NCBI RefSeq assembly: GCF_000968135.1 | Contig: NZ_FO538765.1 | Location: 2,616,001 to 2,680,000, forward strand | DNA: 64,000 nucleotides | Direction: 5' to 3' | From: Magnetospira sp. QH-2 | GTDB lineage: Bacteria; Pseudomonadota; Alphaproteobacteria; Rhodospirillales; Magnetospiraceae | Shown here: positions 26,330-39,778 of the stretch, in pieces | Layout of the letters: each line of letters starts with the position of its first letter | Position numbering within the stretch: position 1 is the first letter of the stretch | Program-made: the position numbers and the translations under genes | The notes under the pieces: model-generated | Told to the model about the DNA's origin: nothing | Database searches by the model: none | The model's input: the letters and a program-made list of their open reading frames with translations, nothing else

Positions 26330-26932
26330 ATGCCCCCCCTGTCCTGGCAGGACCGCTACGCCACGGATGAATATGTCTATGGCACCGCCCCCAATGAATT
26401 CCTGGTCTCTCAGGCCCACCGGCTAAAAACCGGTCAAACCTGTCTGGCGGTGGCCGACGGCGAGGGCCGCAACGGGGTCTGGCTGGCGCAACAGGGGCTT
26501 GACGTCCATTCGGTGGACGGCGCCGCCAGCGGGCTGGCCAAGGCGCAAAAACTGGCCCAGTCCCGTAAGGTCACCCTCCGCACCGAACAGGCCGATCTGC
26601 TGACCTGGGACTGGCCGGTGGCGGCCTATGACCTGGTGGCCACCCTGTTCGTCCATTTCCCCTCCGACCAGCGCCCCACCGTGCACCGGGCCATGGCCGA
26701 CGCCCTGAAGCCCGGCGGCCTATTGATCATGGAGGTGTTTCATCCGGATCAGCTGACCTACAAGACCGGCGGCCCCCCGGTGGCCGACATGCTCTATGCC
26801 GCCGAGACTCTGCGGGCGGATTTCGCGGGGCTCGACATCGAGATCCTGGAGGAATGCCTGACCGAGCTCTCTGAGGGGCCCCTGCATTACGGCAAGGCCG
26901 CCGTCACCCGATTGGTGGCGACGAAACCATGA
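26330..26932 (+). CDS. SAM-dependent methyltransferase (TehB/UbiE-like)
   Basis: This 200-residue class I methyltransferase has a motif I variant CLAVADGEGRNGVWLA, then VHSVDGAASGLAKAQKLA, LVATLFVHFPSDQR and LKPGGLLIMEVFHP. It opens with WQDRYATDEYVYGTAPNEFL, as in the TehB-like and thiol methyltransferase group. AAGGAG lies 9 bases before the ATG at 26330. It is divergent from the CPBP-methyltransferase gene (113 bp apart) and overlaps the CoA-transferase gene by 4 bases. Confidence 0.87.
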   Translation: MPPLSWQDRYATDEYVYGTAPNEFLVSQAHRLKTGQTCLAVADGEGRNGVWLAQQGLDVHSVDGAASGLAKAQKLAQSRKVTLRTEQADLLTWDWPVAAYDLVATLFVHFPSDQRPTVHRAMADALKPGGLLIMEVFHPDQLTYKTGGPPVADMLYAAETLRADFAGLDIEILEECLTELSEGPLHYGKAAVTRLVATKP

Positions 26933-28056
26933 CCACGGGGGGCCCCCTCGCCGGGCTGCTGGTGGTGGCCCTGGAACAGGCGGTGGCGGCCCCCTATTGC
27001 TCGTCCCGTCTGGCTGATGCCGGGGCGCGGGTGATCAAGATCGAGCGGGCCGAGGGCGATTTCGCCCGCCGCTATGATTCAGTGGTCCATGGCGAGAGCG
27101 CCTATTTCGTCTGGCTCAACCGGGGCAAGGAATCCCTGGTGCTGGACATCAAAGACAAGGCAGACGCGGCCTTGCTCCATCGCATCCTTGCCCGGGCCGA
27201 CGTATTCATCCAGAACCTGGCGCCCGGCGCGGCGGCGCGGGCCGGGTTCGACCCGACCGAACTGCGCCACAAACACCCCAAGCTGATCACCTGTTCCATT
27301 TCCGGCTATGGCGACGAGGGACCCTATCGCGACCGCAAGGCCTATGATCTGCTGGTACAGGCGGAAACCGGCCTTTGTTCGGTCACCGGCACGCCGGAAG
27401 CCCCCGGACGGGTGGGTGTCTCGGTTTGCGATATCGCGGCGGGGATGTACGCCTATCAGGCCATTTTGGAAGCTCTGATTCAAAGGGGCCAGACGGGTGA
27501 AGGCCGCCATTTGTCGGTTTCCCTGTTCGATGGCATGGCCGATTGGATGACCGTTCCTTTGCTGCATCAGGTCTATGGCGGCAAGGCCCCGCCCCGGGTC
27601 GGCCTGCGCCATCCCTCCATCGCCCCTTATGGCCGGTTCACCACCCGAGACGGCACCGACGTGATCCTGTCGATCCAGAACGAGCGGGAATGGGCTGCCT
27701 TTTGCGACGTCTTCATGCTTGAACCGACCTGGGCCAGTGAGGGTCCCTACGCCAATCCGGAGTCCCGCGTAACTCATCGGGAAGACCTGGAAGCCGCTGT
27801 CGCCGCCCGCTTCGCCCAATTGGACCGGGATCCGGCACTGGCCTTGCTGGACCGGGCCCGCACGGCCTACGGTATCCTCAACGAGGTGGACGGATTCGCC
27901 GCCCATCCCATGCTGCGCCGAATGACCGTGGAAACCCCCAGCGGCCCTGTAGACTTGCCCGCCCCGCCCGCCATCCATGACGGGGACCAAACTCAGCCTG
28001 GCGCCGTGCCCGCCATTGGTGAACAAAGCGCGGCAATCCGCGAAGAATTCAAATAG
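26929..28056 (+). CDS. CaiB/BaiF family CoA-transferase
   Basis: This 375-residue family III CoA-transferase moves CoA between carboxylic acids. Typical parts are GLLVVALEQAVAAPYCSSRLADAGARVIKIER (in pieces), NRGKESL.LDIK, the catalytic aspartate D168 in SVCDIAAGMYAYQAIL, and LSVSLFDGMADWM. The family is often alpha-methylacyl-CoA racemase, succinyl- or formyl-CoA transferase; the substrate here cannot be read. It starts inside the end of the methyltransferase gene. Confidence 0.9.
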   Translation: MTTGGPLAGLLVVALEQAVAAPYCSSRLADAGARVIKIERAEGDFARRYDSVVHGESAYFVWLNRGKESLVLDIKDKADAALLHRILARADVFIQNLAPGAAARAGFDPTELRHKHPKLITCSISGYGDEGPYRDRKAYDLLVQAETGLCSVTGTPEAPGRVGVSVCDIAAGMYAYQAILEALIQRGQTGEGRHLSVSLFDGMADWMTVPLLHQVYGGKAPPRVGLRHPSIAPYGRFTTRDGTDVILSIQNEREWAAFCDVFMLEPTWASEGPYANPESRVTHREDLEAAVAARFAQLDRDPALALLDRARTAYGILNEVDGFAAHPMLRRMTVETPSGPVDLPAPPAIHDGDQTQPGAVPAIGEQSAAIREEFK

Positions 28057-28067
28057 GAGATTCTTTC

Positions 28068-28391
28068 ATGGCCTGGATCTGGCTGACCCTTGCAATCTTG
28101 CTGGAAGTGGCTGGGACCACGGCGATGAAGTTTTCCGACGGATTCACCAACCTGGTGCCGACCCTGCTGGTGGCAGTGTTCTACACAAGCAGCTTCAGCC
28201 TGTTAATCCTGGTGATGAAGACCTTGGATCTGAGCCTGGCCTATGCGGTCTGGGCCGGGGTCGGCACGGCGCTGGTGGCGACCATCGGCATTCTGTGGTT
28301 CAAGGAACCGGTGACCGCCTTGAAGATGATCTCCATCGGTCTGATCATCATCGGCGTGGTCGGCCTGCACCTGAGCAATGGCAGGGCCTGA
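28068..28391 (+). CDS. SMR family small multidrug/guanidinium transporter
   Basis: This 107-residue protein has four membrane helices and the key membrane glutamate E13 in LLEVAGTTAMKFSDGF. The SMR signatures SLAYAVWAGVGTALVATIG and LIIIGVVGLHLS are present. The AMKFSDGF form after the glutamate is closer to the SugE/Gdx guanidinium exporter branch than to EmrE, but this is not certain. It follows the CoA-transferase by 11 bases and overlaps the YdcF-like gene by 14 bases. Confidence 0.88.
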   Translation: MAWIWLTLAILLEVAGTTAMKFSDGFTNLVPTLLVAVFYTSSFSLLILVMKTLDLSLAYAVWAGVGTALVATIGILWFKEPVTALKMISIGLIIIGVVGLHLSNGRA

Positions 28392-28908
28392 CGGCGTGCA
28401 GACATCCCCCGAGGCCATCGTTGTTCTCGGCGCCTCGGTGCTGCCAGATGGCTCTCCCAGTGCTGCCTTGCGCCGTCGGGTAGGAGTCGCGGTTCGTTGT
28501 TATAACAACAAAGGCCCCCTGCCCTTGATCATGAGCGGCGGCGCGGTCAGCCATGCCATACCTGAATCCCATGTGATGCGTGATTTGGCTCTGGCGGCGG
28601 GGGTTCCGGCAGAGTTCATTCTGGTCGAGGACCGTTCCCGCAGTACCTGGGAGAACGCCCACGAGGTGCGGCTCATAGCCAAGGAGCGAGGCTGGAGCCA
28701 TTTATTGCTGGTGTCAGACCGCTTCCACCTGCCCCGGGCCAAGGACATGTTCCGGCGCCATGGGTTGACCGTTTCCGGCGCCCCCGTGGATCGTGCCCCG
28801 GGGGATAGCCGCATCGCCTGGGCCATCGCCCACGGGCGGGAGGTACTGTCCTGGGTCAAGCATGCTTACCTGAGCCTGGTCCTCCCGCCACCGGACAAGG
28901 ATTTCTAA
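28378..28908 (+). CDS. YdcF-like DUF218 family protein
   Basis: This 176-residue protein has a Rossmann-like DUF218 domain: AIVVLGASVLPDGSPS, PLIMSGGAVSHAIPES, the acidic ILVEDRSRSTWENAHEVR and LLLVSDRFHLPRAKDMFRRHG. Members are implicated in envelope glycan or vancomycin-related chemistry, but biochemical roles are unclear. No membrane helix is present beyond a weakly hydrophobic end. It overlaps the SMR gene, suggesting one transcript. Confidence 0.84.
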   Translation: MAGPDGVQTSPEAIVVLGASVLPDGSPSAALRRRVGVAVRCYNNKGPLPLIMSGGAVSHAIPESHVMRDLALAAGVPAEFILVEDRSRSTWENAHEVRLIAKERGWSHLLLVSDRFHLPRAKDMFRRHGLTVSGAPVDRAPGDSRIAWAIAHGREVLSWVKHAYLSLVLPPPDKDF

Positions 28909-28910
28909 CG

Positions 28911-32260
<3,350 letters not shown>

Positions 32261-32386
32261 GGCTCACCGCTGCATTTATCACATCACTACGAGGCTTTTT
32301 TAGCAGTATTCCGTAGCGCTAGGGCATGAGTAGTCTGTTTCCAGTAAACGGGACTTCTCTCTGTCCAGCAGCATCGGAGATTCGAC

Positions 32387-33508
32387 ATGGCCAGCAACAC
32401 CCCTCTCGACCGCCGCCTGTTCTTGCGCGGTCTCGCGGCAACCGGCGCCCTGGGCGCGGTGGCCGTCACCCCCCTGCGTCACGCCCTGGCGGCGACCACC
32501 ACCGTGGGCTTCATCTATGTGGGCGCCCGCGATGACTACGGCTACAACCAGGCCCACGCGGAAGGCGCGGCGGCGCTGAAAGGCATGCCGGGTATCAAGG
32601 TGGTCGAGGAAGAAAGCGTTGCCGAGACGGTGGCCGTGCAAAAGACCATGGAGAGCATGATCAACCTGGACGGCGCGACCCTGCTGTTCCCCACCTCGTT
32701 CGGCTATTTCGATCCGCATATGCTGAAAATGGCCAAGAAGTACAAGGACCTGACCTTCCTGCATTGTGGGGGCCTTTGGAGCGCCGACAAGCACCCCAAG
32801 AACACCGGCAGCTACTTTGGCTACATCGACGAAGCCCAATACATTTCCGGCATCGTCGCGGGCTACGCCAGCAAGACCAAGAAGCTCGGCTTCGTGGCCG
32901 CCAAGCCCATCCCGCAGGTGTTGCGCAACATCAACTCCTTTACCCTCGGCGCCCAGTCGGTGGATCCGACCATCACCACCCAGGTGATCTTCACCGGTGA
33001 ATGGTCCATGCCGGTGAAAGAAGCCGAAGCCACCAACAGCCTGGCCGACCAAGGCGTCGACGTGGTCACCTGCCATGTGGACGGCCCCAAGGTGGTGGTC
33101 GAAACCGCCGAGAAGCGCGGCCTGTTCACCTGCGGCTATCATGCCTCCCAGGCCCCGTTGGCCCCCAAGGGCTACCTCACCGGGGCCGAGTGGAACTGGT
33201 CCAAGGTCTATGCCGACTACGTGACCATGTTCACCGGCGGCAAGACCATTCCCAATCTGGTGCGCGGCGGCCTGAAGGAAGGCATCGTCAAGATGTCCGA
33301 TTACGGCCCGGCGGCCTCCGCCGAAGCCCGCAAACACGCCGACGCGGTCAAGGCCAAGTTCCTGGCCGGGGACATGGTCATCTACAAGGGCCCCATTGAG
33401 ACCAACAAGGGCAAGACCATCATTCCGGCCGGCAAGGCCCACGGTCAGACCGACATCTGGCTCGAGTCCATGGACTGGTTGGTCAAGGGCGTCATCGGCG
33501 GCGCCTGA
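32387..33508 (+). CDS. BMP family ABC transporter substrate-binding protein
   Basis: This 373-residue periplasmic binding protein of the BMP (PnrA/Med) family, usually tied to purine nucleoside uptake, carries a Tat-type signal (RRLFLRG at 9-15, then a hydrophobic stretch to about 36). The mature part begins VGFIYVGARDDYGYNQAHAEG, a BMP hallmark, and continues with the FGYFDPHMLKMAKKY and HCGGLWSADKHPKNTGSYFGYIDEAQYISG segments. It heads the operon of two permeases, formamidase, hydrolases and ATPase. The enzyme set suggests an amide or ureide ligand rather than a nucleoside; this is inference. Confidence 0.9.
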   Translation: MASNTPLDRRLFLRGLAATGALGAVAVTPLRHALAATTTVGFIYVGARDDYGYNQAHAEGAAALKGMPGIKVVEEESVAETVAVQKTMESMINLDGATLLFPTSFGYFDPHMLKMAKKYKDLTFLHCGGLWSADKHPKNTGSYFGYIDEAQYISGIVAGYASKTKKLGFVAAKPIPQVLRNINSFTLGAQSVDPTITTQVIFTGEWSMPVKEAEATNSLADQGVDVVTCHVDGPKVVVETAEKRGLFTCGYHASQAPLAPKGYLTGAEWNWSKVYADYVTMFTGGKTIPNLVRGGLKEGIVKMSDYGPAASAEARKHADAVKAKFLAGDMVIYKGPIETNKGKTIIPAGKAHGQTDIWLESMDWLVKGVIGGA

Positions 33509-34575
33509 TGATGACCGGACTTCCGAACCGCTTGCTTGCCGCTTCGGAAGCCCTCTTCCTTCCCGTGGCGGCCCTGGTGGTGTCCCTGATCCTGTTCGGG
33601 ATCTTCGTGGCACTGGCCGGGGTCGATCCGTTCGAGGTGCTGGCGCTCATGTACAAGGGCGCGTTCGGCACCGCTTTTTCCATCCAGAACACCCTGCAGC
33701 GGGCCGCGCCCCTGATCCTCGCGGCGCTCTGCACCGCCCTGCCCGCCCAATTGGGATTGGTCATCATCGGCGGCGAAGGGGCCTTGGTCATGGGAGGCCT
33801 GATGGGTGTGGCCGCCGGACTGGCCCTACCCGAGGGCTCGGCGCCCTTGACCGTACAACTGACCATGGCCTTGGGCGGCATGCTGGCGGGCGGTGCCTGG
33901 ATCGCCCTGTGCGGTGCCTTGCGCCACTATCGCGGCGTCAACGAGACCATTTCCAGCCTGCTGATGACCTATATCGCCATCGCCATCCTCAATCACATGG
34001 TCTCCGGACCCATGCGCGATCCGGCCAGCCTCAACAAGCCGTCCACGCCCTCCATCGGCGATGCCAACATGATCGGCGCCATCCCCGGCATGGATGTGCA
34101 TTGGGGGCTGGTCTTCGGCATCCTGTTCTGCATCGGCACTTACATCTTGATGTACCGCACCACTTTCGGCTTTGGCGCCCGCATGGTCGGCGGCAATCCG
34201 CGCGCCGCCGCCATGTCTGGCCTGCCGGTGGGGCGCCTGTTGATGATCACCTGTTTCATCGCCGGAGCCGCCGCCGGGCTGGGGGGCATGGTCGAGGTCG
34301 CCGCCGTGCATGGCGCCGCCAACGCCCCCCTGGCCGCCGGATATGGCTATACGGGCATTCTGGTGGCCTTTCTGGCGCGGCAGAATCCCCTGGCGGTGAT
34401 CCCGGTCGCTATCTTGTTGGGCGGCATCGATGCCAGCGGCGGCCTGCTGCAACGCCGCCTGGACCTGCCCGATGCCACGGTGCTGGTGCTGCAAGGCATT
34501 ATCTTCGTGGTCATTCTGGCCAGCGAGACCCTCTATGGCCGCTTCAGAATCTTCAAACCGCGAGAGGTGGGGTAA
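33508..34575 (+). CDS. ABC transporter permease (BMP/CUT2 type), subunit 1
   Basis: This 355-residue membrane permease of the branched-chain/nucleoside type has eight or more helices and the ALCTALPAQLGLVIIGGEGALVMGGLMG motif (the conserved NLGAEG-like loop is replaced by IIGGEG). The cytoplasmic GGNPRAAAMSGL loop follows, which contacts the ATPase. The start overlaps the stop of the binding-protein gene, and the end overlaps the second permease by one base. Confidence 0.88.
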   Translation: MMTGLPNRLLAASEALFLPVAALVVSLILFGIFVALAGVDPFEVLALMYKGAFGTAFSIQNTLQRAAPLILAALCTALPAQLGLVIIGGEGALVMGGLMGVAAGLALPEGSAPLTVQLTMALGGMLAGGAWIALCGALRHYRGVNETISSLLMTYIAIAILNHMVSGPMRDPASLNKPSTPSIGDANMIGAIPGMDVHWGLVFGILFCIGTYILMYRTTFGFGARMVGGNPRAAAMSGLPVGRLLMITCFIAGAAAGLGGMVEVAAVHGAANAPLAAGYGYTGILVAFLARQNPLAVIPVAILLGGIDASGGLLQRRLDLPDATVLVLQGIIFVVILASETLYGRFRIFKPREVG

Positions 34576-35507
34576 TGGAAGGCGCCGCCGCCGATCTGGG
34601 ATTCTGGACCGTGCCCCTGGCCATTTTTGCCGGGGCCATCCGGGTCAGCACGCCGTTCCTGCTGGTCAGTCTCGGCGAATGCCTGACCGAACGCTCGGGC
34701 CGCATCAATCTGGGCCTGGAGGGCACCTTGGTGATGGGCGCCATGGCGGGCTACGCGGTGTCCTATCTCAGTGGTTCGCCTTGGCTCGGGGTACTGGTGG
34801 CGGGGCTGGTGGGCAGTGGCTTTGGGCTGCTGCATGCGGTGATCTGCAATATGCCGAAGGTCAATGATATCGCCTTGGGCATTGCCTTGATGCTGTTCGG
34901 CACCGGCTTGGCCTTTTTCCTCGGCAAGGGCTTCATTCAGCCCCAGGCACCCAATCTGCCTGCTTTCCATCTGGGTTGGTGGAGCGATATCCCGCAAATT
35001 CGCTCGGCGCTGGAAATCAATGTGTTGTTCGTGTTCGGGGTGCTGCTGACCCCGGCGATCCTGTTCTTCCTCAATCGCACCCGCTGGGGGCTGATGCTGC
35101 GGACCGTGGGGGATTCGGAGGACGCCGCCCGCGCCGCCGGTTTTTCGGTCGACCGGGTGCGCCTACTGACCACCATGGCCGGCGGCTTCCTGGCCGGGGT
35201 CGGTGGTTCGTTCCTGTCGCTCTACTATCCGGGCAGCTGGAACGAGGGCCTGTCCAGTGGTCAGGGCATCACCGCCGTGGCGCTGGTCATCTTCGCCCGC
35301 TGGAACCCCTTGTACTGCTTCTACGCCTCGCTGCTCTTCGGCGGTGCCGGGGCCCTGGGCCCAGCCTTGCAGGCGGTGGGCATTACCCAGGGCTACTACC
35401 TGTTCAACGCGGCACCCTACATCCTCACCCTCGGCATCATGATCCTCACCTCGTCGTCCACCAAGCGCTTCTCCGGCGCCCCGGGCGAGTTGAGTGTGAC
35501 AAGATAG
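34575..35507 (+). CDS. ABC transporter permease (BMP/CUT2 type), subunit 2
   Basis: This 310-residue partner permease contains SLGECLTERSGRINLGLEGTLVMGA (in the family the RxGxxNLGxEG loop) and GDSEDAARAAGFSV, the ATPase coupling loop. ATG at 34575 directly follows and overlaps the TAA of subunit 1. A much longer open frame extends upstream in this frame but is the shadow of subunit 1 and has no conserved sequence. Confidence 0.88.
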   Translation: MEGAAADLGFWTVPLAIFAGAIRVSTPFLLVSLGECLTERSGRINLGLEGTLVMGAMAGYAVSYLSGSPWLGVLVAGLVGSGFGLLHAVICNMPKVNDIALGIALMLFGTGLAFFLGKGFIQPQAPNLPAFHLGWWSDIPQIRSALEINVLFVFGVLLTPAILFFLNRTRWGLMLRTVGDSEDAARAAGFSVDRVRLLTTMAGGFLAGVGGSFLSLYYPGSWNEGLSSGQGITAVALVIFARWNPLYCFYASLLFGGAGALGPALQAVGITQGYYLFNAAPYILTLGIMILTSSSTKRFSGAPGELSVTR

Positions 35508-35522
35508 AAGGAACCATTTGCA

Positions 35523-36527
35523 ATGAGCGGTCTCGGCGGTCTCAACAAATCCTCCAACGGCGTGGTGCTGGGCATGGTGCAATTGCAGTTGCCCGTGGTC
35601 GAAACTAAGCAGCAGTTGGCGGCCCAGACCGAAAGGGTCGTTGCCATGGTGGCCAAGGCGCGCCGCAACATGCCGACCATGGATCTGGTGGTGTTTCCCG
35701 AATACGCCCTGCATGGCCTGTCCATGGATACCAATCCGGAGATCCTGTGTTCCCTCGACGGCCCGGAGGTGGCGGCTTTCAAGCAGGCCTGTATCGACAA
35801 TCAAATCTGGGGCTGCTTCTCGATCATGGAACAGAATCCGGAGGGCAATCCCTACAATTCAGGTCTGATCATCGATGACCAGGGGGAAATCCAGCTCTAT
35901 TACCGCAAGCTACACCCTTGGGTACCGGTGGAGCCCTGGGAACCCGGCGATAGGGGCATCCCGGTCTGTGATGGTCCCAACGGCTCGAAGATCGCGCTGA
36001 TCATCTGTCATGACGGCATGTTCCCGGAGATGGCCCGCGAGGCGGCCTACAAGGGGGCGGAGATCATGATCCGCACCGCGGGCTATACCGCGCCGGTCCG
36101 CGAAAGCTGGAAATTCACCAACCAGTCCAATGCCTTTTGCAATCTGATGGTGACCGCCAATGTTTGCATGTGCGGCTCCGACGGTACCTTCGATTCCATG
36201 GGCGAGGGCATGATCGTCAATTTCGACGGCACCATCATCGCCCATGGTGGTGGCCGCCCAGACGAGATCATCACCGCCGAGGTGCGCCCCGATCTGGTGC
36301 GCGAGGCCCGTACCCAATGGGGGGTGGAAAACAACATCTATCAATTCGGCCACCGGGCCTATGTCGCCGTAAAGGGTGGGGCCCGCGACTGCCCCTATAC
36401 CTACATGCAGGACTTGATGGCCGGAGAATACAAGCTGCCCTGGGAGGACCAGGTGGAAGTCACCGACGGCACGTCCTGCGGCTTCGATGCACCGACCCGC
36501 GAATTCAAGGGGAACCCCAATGGCTGA
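35523..36527 (+). CDS. amiF: Formamidase (AmiF-type, nitrilase superfamily)
   Basis: This 334-residue amidase matches AmiF in length and motifs and would hydrolyse formamide to formate and ammonia. The nitrilase triad is visible as E60 ([10 protein letters not shown]), K129 (YYRKLHPW) and C162 ([10 protein letters not shown]), and the AmiF-specific [23 protein letters not shown] follows. A close alternative is the aliphatic amidase AmiE, but the N-terminal and 334-residue length favour AmiF. It lies between the permeases and an isochorismatase-fold hydrolase in one operon. Confidence 0.9.
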   Translation: MSGLGGLNKSSNGVVLGMVQLQLPVVETKQQLAAQTERVVAMVAKARRNMPTMDLVVFPEYALHGLSMDTNPEILCSLDGPEVAAFKQACIDNQIWGCFSIMEQNPEGNPYNSGLIIDDQGEIQLYYRKLHPWVPVEPWEPGDRGIPVCDGPNGSKIALIICHDGMFPEMAREAAYKGAEIMIRTAGYTAPVRESWKFTNQSNAFCNLMVTANVCMCGSDGTFDSMGEGMIVNFDGTIIAHGGGRPDEIITAEVRPDLVREARTQWGVENNIYQFGHRAYVAVKGGARDCPYTYMQDLMAGEYKLPWEDQVEVTDGTSCGFDAPTREFKGNPNG

Positions 36528-37203
36528 GACCTTCATCAATTCCACGCCCTACAAATGGCCCTACAACGGCGATCTGCGGCCCGACAACACGGCCCTGATC
36601 ATCATCGACATGCAGACTGACTTCTGCGGCATCGGCGGCTATGTGGACCAGATGGGCTACGACATCTCCATGACCCGGGCCCCCATTGAGCCGATCAAGG
36701 CGGTGCTGACGGCCATGCGGGAGAAAGGTTATCTGATCATCCATACCCGCGAGGGCCATCGCCCGGACCTGTCGGACCTGCCCGCCAACAAGCGCTGGCG
36801 ATCGCAGCAGATCGGCGCCGGGATCGGCGACCCGGGGCCCTGCGGCCAAATCCTGGTGCGCGGCCAACCGGGCTGGGACATCATCCCGGACCTTTACCCC
36901 ATCGATGGCGAGCCGATCATCGACAAGCCGGGCAAGGGCTCCTTTTGCGCCACGGACCTGGAACTGATCCTGCGCACCCGGGGCATCGAGAACATCATCC
37001 TGACCGGCATCACCACCGACGTCTGCGTCCATACCACCATGCGCGAGGCCAATGACCGGGGCTTTGAATGCGTGATCCTCCAGGATTGCTGCGGCGCCAC
37101 CGACCGGGGCAATCATGACCATGCGGTCAAAATGGTGACCATGCAGGGCGGCGTATTCGGCGCCGTGGCCACCTCCAAAGATCTGATCGACGGATTGCCA
37201 TGA
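36520..37203 (+). CDS. Isochorismatase-fold amidohydrolase 1
   Basis: This 227-residue cysteine hydrolase has the D-K-C triad: D in [11 protein letters not shown] in DKPGKGSF and C in [11 protein letters not shown]. The family includes biuret hydrolase, ureidoacrylate amidohydrolase and N-carbamoylsarcosine amidase, which release ammonia or carbamate from small amides. It overlaps the formamidase by 8 bases and the ATPase gene by 4 bases. A paralogue with the same triad is encoded at 38755. Confidence 0.88.
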   Translation: MAETFINSTPYKWPYNGDLRPDNTALIIIDMQTDFCGIGGYVDQMGYDISMTRAPIEPIKAVLTAMREKGYLIIHTREGHRPDLSDLPANKRWRSQQIGAGIGDPGPCGQILVRGQPGWDIIPDLYPIDGEPIIDKPGKGSFCATDLELILRTRGIENIILTGITTDVCVHTTMREANDRGFECVILQDCCGATDRGNHDHAVKMVTMQGGVFGAVATSKDLIDGLP

Positions 37204-38744
37204 ACGCGGCGATGGTCGAAATCTTCCACGACGCCAAGCATCCCATTGGTTTGGAGGTGCTGGGACTGACCAAGCGATTCGGGGATTTCACCGCCTTGGA
37301 AGATGTTTCCATGAAGGTGGCGCCGGGCAGCTTCCATGCCCTGCTGGGTGAAAACGGCGCGGGCAAGAGCACCCTGGTCAAATGCGCCATGGGCTTTCAC
37401 CCGGCCACCGACGGCAGCATCCAGGTGGGCCGCCACGAATATGATATTGCCAACCCGCAGATCGCCCAGGAACTGGGGCTGGGCATGGTCTATCAGCATT
37501 TTACCCTGGTGCCGCATATGACGGTGCTGGAAAACCTGGTTCTGCCGCGCAGCAACCTGCCGCTGGTGATCGACTGGAAAGCCGAACAGGCCGGTGTGGA
37601 GTCTTTCATCGCCGACATGCCGTTCCAGGTTCCCCTGCATACCCGTGCCCGCGACTTGGCGGCAGGGGAAAAGCAGAAGGTCGAGATCCTCAAGCAGCTC
37701 TATCTGGGCTGCAAATTCCTCATCCTCGACGAACCCACCTCGGTTTTGACTCCCGGCGAGGCGGACGAGGTGCTCGGCCTGATCCGCGACATGACCCGCA
37801 CGGACGGGCTGACCGTCTTGATGATCACCCACAAGTTCCGCGAGGTGATGGCCTTCGCCGACGAGGTTTCGGTGCTGCGTCGTGGCCGCTACGTGGGTGG
37901 CGGGCTGACCGCCGACCTGACCCCCGATGACATGGCCCGCATGATGGTCGGTGCAAACCTGGTCAAGCAAGGCATGGCCCGGGGAGATGAGGTGCCGGGC
38001 GCGGTACGGCTGGAACTCAAGGAGATCACCGCCGACGACGATACCGGCCATTCGGCGGTCAAGGGGGTCAGTCTGGCCCTGCGCGGCGGCGAGATCTTCG
38101 GCATTGCCGGGGTCTCGGGCAACGGTCAGAAGGAACTGGTTCAGGTGCTGTCCGGACAACGCAAACAGACCGGCGGCGGCATGGCGGTTCATGGTGAATC
38201 CTATGGCGCGACCCGGTCCGAAATGCGCCGCCACAAGGTCTTCTGTCTGCCCGAGGAGCCTCTGCGCAATGGCTGCGTGGCCCGCATGAGTGTCGCCGAG
38301 AACATGGCCTTTCGGACCTTCGACCGTCCGCCCGAGGCGCGGGGCAATTGGTGGCTGGACCGGGGCGCCATGCGGCGCAAGGCCAAGGAATTGATTGGCC
38401 GCTACAACGTCAAATGTCCGTCGCCCGATGCCCCCATCGCCACCCTGTCGGGCGGCAATGTGCAGCGCGCCGTGCTGGCCCGGGAACTGTCCGGCGACGT
38501 GGACGTGCTGGTGGTGGCCAATCCGGTATTCGGCCTGGACTTTGCCGCGGTCGCCGACATCCGGGGACAGATCATGGCGGCCCGCAACCGGGGCGTGGCG
38601 GTCCTGCTGGTCAGCGAGGACCTGGATGAAATCCTCGAACTTTCCGACCGCATCGGCGTGATGTTTCACGGCCAATTGACTCACGAAACGCCTATCGCCG
38701 AGGCCGACCTGACCGTCATCGGTCGCCACATGGCCGGTCATTGA
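37200..38744 (+). CDS. ABC transporter ATPase, double-domain (BMP/CUT2 type)
   Basis: This 514-residue protein has two tandem ATPase domains. The first has Walker [10 protein letters not shown] (about 50-58), Q-loop YQHFTLVP, and Walker [11 protein letters not shown]; its signature is the divergent [11 protein letters not shown]. The second is degenerate (GVSGNGQKE in place of Walker A) but keeps [14 protein letters not shown]. This is the normal asymmetric arrangement for nucleoside/sugar importers of this type. It is set between two isochorismatase-like genes rather than beside the permeases. Confidence 0.92.
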   Translation: MNAAMVEIFHDAKHPIGLEVLGLTKRFGDFTALEDVSMKVAPGSFHALLGENGAGKSTLVKCAMGFHPATDGSIQVGRHEYDIANPQIAQELGLGMVYQHFTLVPHMTVLENLVLPRSNLPLVIDWKAEQAGVESFIADMPFQVPLHTRARDLAAGEKQKVEILKQLYLGCKFLILDEPTSVLTPGEADEVLGLIRDMTRTDGLTVLMITHKFREVMAFADEVSVLRRGRYVGGGLTADLTPDDMARMMVGANLVKQGMARGDEVPGAVRLELKEITADDDTGHSAVKGVSLALRGGEIFGIAGVSGNGQKELVQVLSGQRKQTGGGMAVHGESYGATRSEMRRHKVFCLPEEPLRNGCVARMSVAENMAFRTFDRPPEARGNWWLDRGAMRRKAKELIGRYNVKCPSPDAPIATLSGGNVQRAVLARELSGDVDVLVVANPVFGLDFAAVADIRGQIMAARNRGVAVLLVSEDLDEILELSDRIGVMFHGQLTHETPIAEADLTVIGRHMAGH

Positions 38745-38754
38745 GGAGACAGAC

Positions 38755-39423
38755 ATGCCCGTCATCGCCAATGCCCTGCCCTTTGCCTTTGAATTCGATC
38801 CGGCCACCACGGCCCTGGTGGTCATCGACATGCAGCGCGATTTCCTGGAGCCCGGCGGTTTCGGCGAGGCCCTGGGCAACGATGTGTCGCAACTGGCCCC
38901 GGTGGTCCCGGCGACGGAAAAGCTGCTCGCCGCCTGCCGCGCCGCCGGATTGGAAATCGTCCATACCCGGGAATCCCATCTGCCGGATCTGTCGGATTGC
39001 CCCCCGGCCAAGCGCAACCGGGGAAGCTGCAAACTGCGCATCGGCGATCCGGGGCCCATGGGCCGGATCCTGGTGCGCGGCGAGCCGGGCAATGACATCG
39101 TGCCGTCCCTGGCCCCCCTGCCGGGAGAGACGATCATCGACAAGCCGGGCAAGGGAGCGTTCTACAAGACGGGCCTGACTCATAGGCTTGCCGATGATGG
39201 TATTACCCATTTGATCTTTGCCGGCGTCACCACCGAGGTTTGTGTGCAAACCTCCATGCGCGAGGCCAATGATCGCGGCTTCGATTGCTTGCTGGTAGCG
39301 GATTGCACCGGCAGCTATTTCCCTGAATTCAAACAGGCAACCCTGGAAATGGTCCGCGCCCAGGGCGGTATCGTCGGCTGGACGGCGGATCTATACGCGG
39401 TCTTGGAGGCCTTGGATGGATAA
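38755..39423 (+). CDS. Isochorismatase-fold amidohydrolase 2
   Basis: This 222-residue paralogue of the hydrolase at 36520 has the same triad: D in [16 protein letters not shown] in DKPGKGAFY and C in [11 protein letters not shown]. The shared [10 protein letters not shown] / [10 protein letters not shown] stretch shows the two are close relatives, probably with related amide substrates. GAGGAGA precedes the ATG, and the end overlaps the cupin gene by 8 bases. Confidence 0.88.
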   Translation: MPVIANALPFAFEFDPATTALVVIDMQRDFLEPGGFGEALGNDVSQLAPVVPATEKLLAACRAAGLEIVHTRESHLPDLSDCPPAKRNRGSCKLRIGDPGPMGRILVRGEPGNDIVPSLAPLPGETIIDKPGKGAFYKTGLTHRLADDGITHLIFAGVTTEVCVQTSMREANDRGFDCLLVADCTGSYFPEFKQATLEMVRAQGGIVGWTADLYAVLEALDG

Positions 39424-39778
39424 GCCGCTGGTCTTCCCTGCCCTCCTCTCCAATCCCCGGCAATGGGATGATCGGGACTGGGAACCCTTTCGCGAGGGGA
39501 TTGAGATCAGCTGGGTTCATCGCCCAGACAGCGAAGAAGGGCCGTCGTCGGCCTTTTTGCGCTACGGTCCCGGCGCCTCCGTGCCCGCGCACCAACACCC
39601 GGCGTTCGAGTATATTTTGGTCCTGGAAGGGTCACAGACCGACGACAACGGCTGTCACCAGGCGGGCAGCCTGGTGATCAATCCCCCCGGGACCGGCCAT
39701 GCGGTTCGCAGCGAAGAGGGCTGCCTGGTGCTGGCCATCTGGGAACAGCCGGTCCGGTTTACCAAGACCACATCGTGA
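39416..39778 (+). CDS. Cupin domain protein (ChrR-like)
   Basis: This 120-residue single cupin has the metal-binding pattern in [17 protein letters not shown] (two His and a Glu) and a later histidine in PPGTGHAV. The overall form resembles the cupin half of ChrR anti-sigma factors, but the zinc-binding anti-sigma half is absent, so a sensor or enzyme role in the operon is equally possible. It is the last gene of the amide operon; its stop lies at the edge of a family-2 repeat fragment. Confidence 0.8.
   Translation: MDKPLVFPALLSNPRQWDDRDWEPFREGIEISWVHRPDSEEGPSSAFLRYGPGASVPAHQHPAFEYILVLEGSQTDDNGCHQAGSLVINPPGTGHAVRSEEGCLVLAIWEQPVRFTKTTS

Noticed and set aside
33396-34574. Upstream extension of the second permease frame
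   Set aside because: The extension is an out-of-frame reading of permease 1 (arginine- and histidine-rich); the ATG at 34575 coupled to the previous stop is the real start.
37113-39152. A 679-codon open frame on the minus strand
   Set aside because: It is the antisense shadow of the ABC ATPase and isochorismatase-fold genes and shows no recognisable domain.
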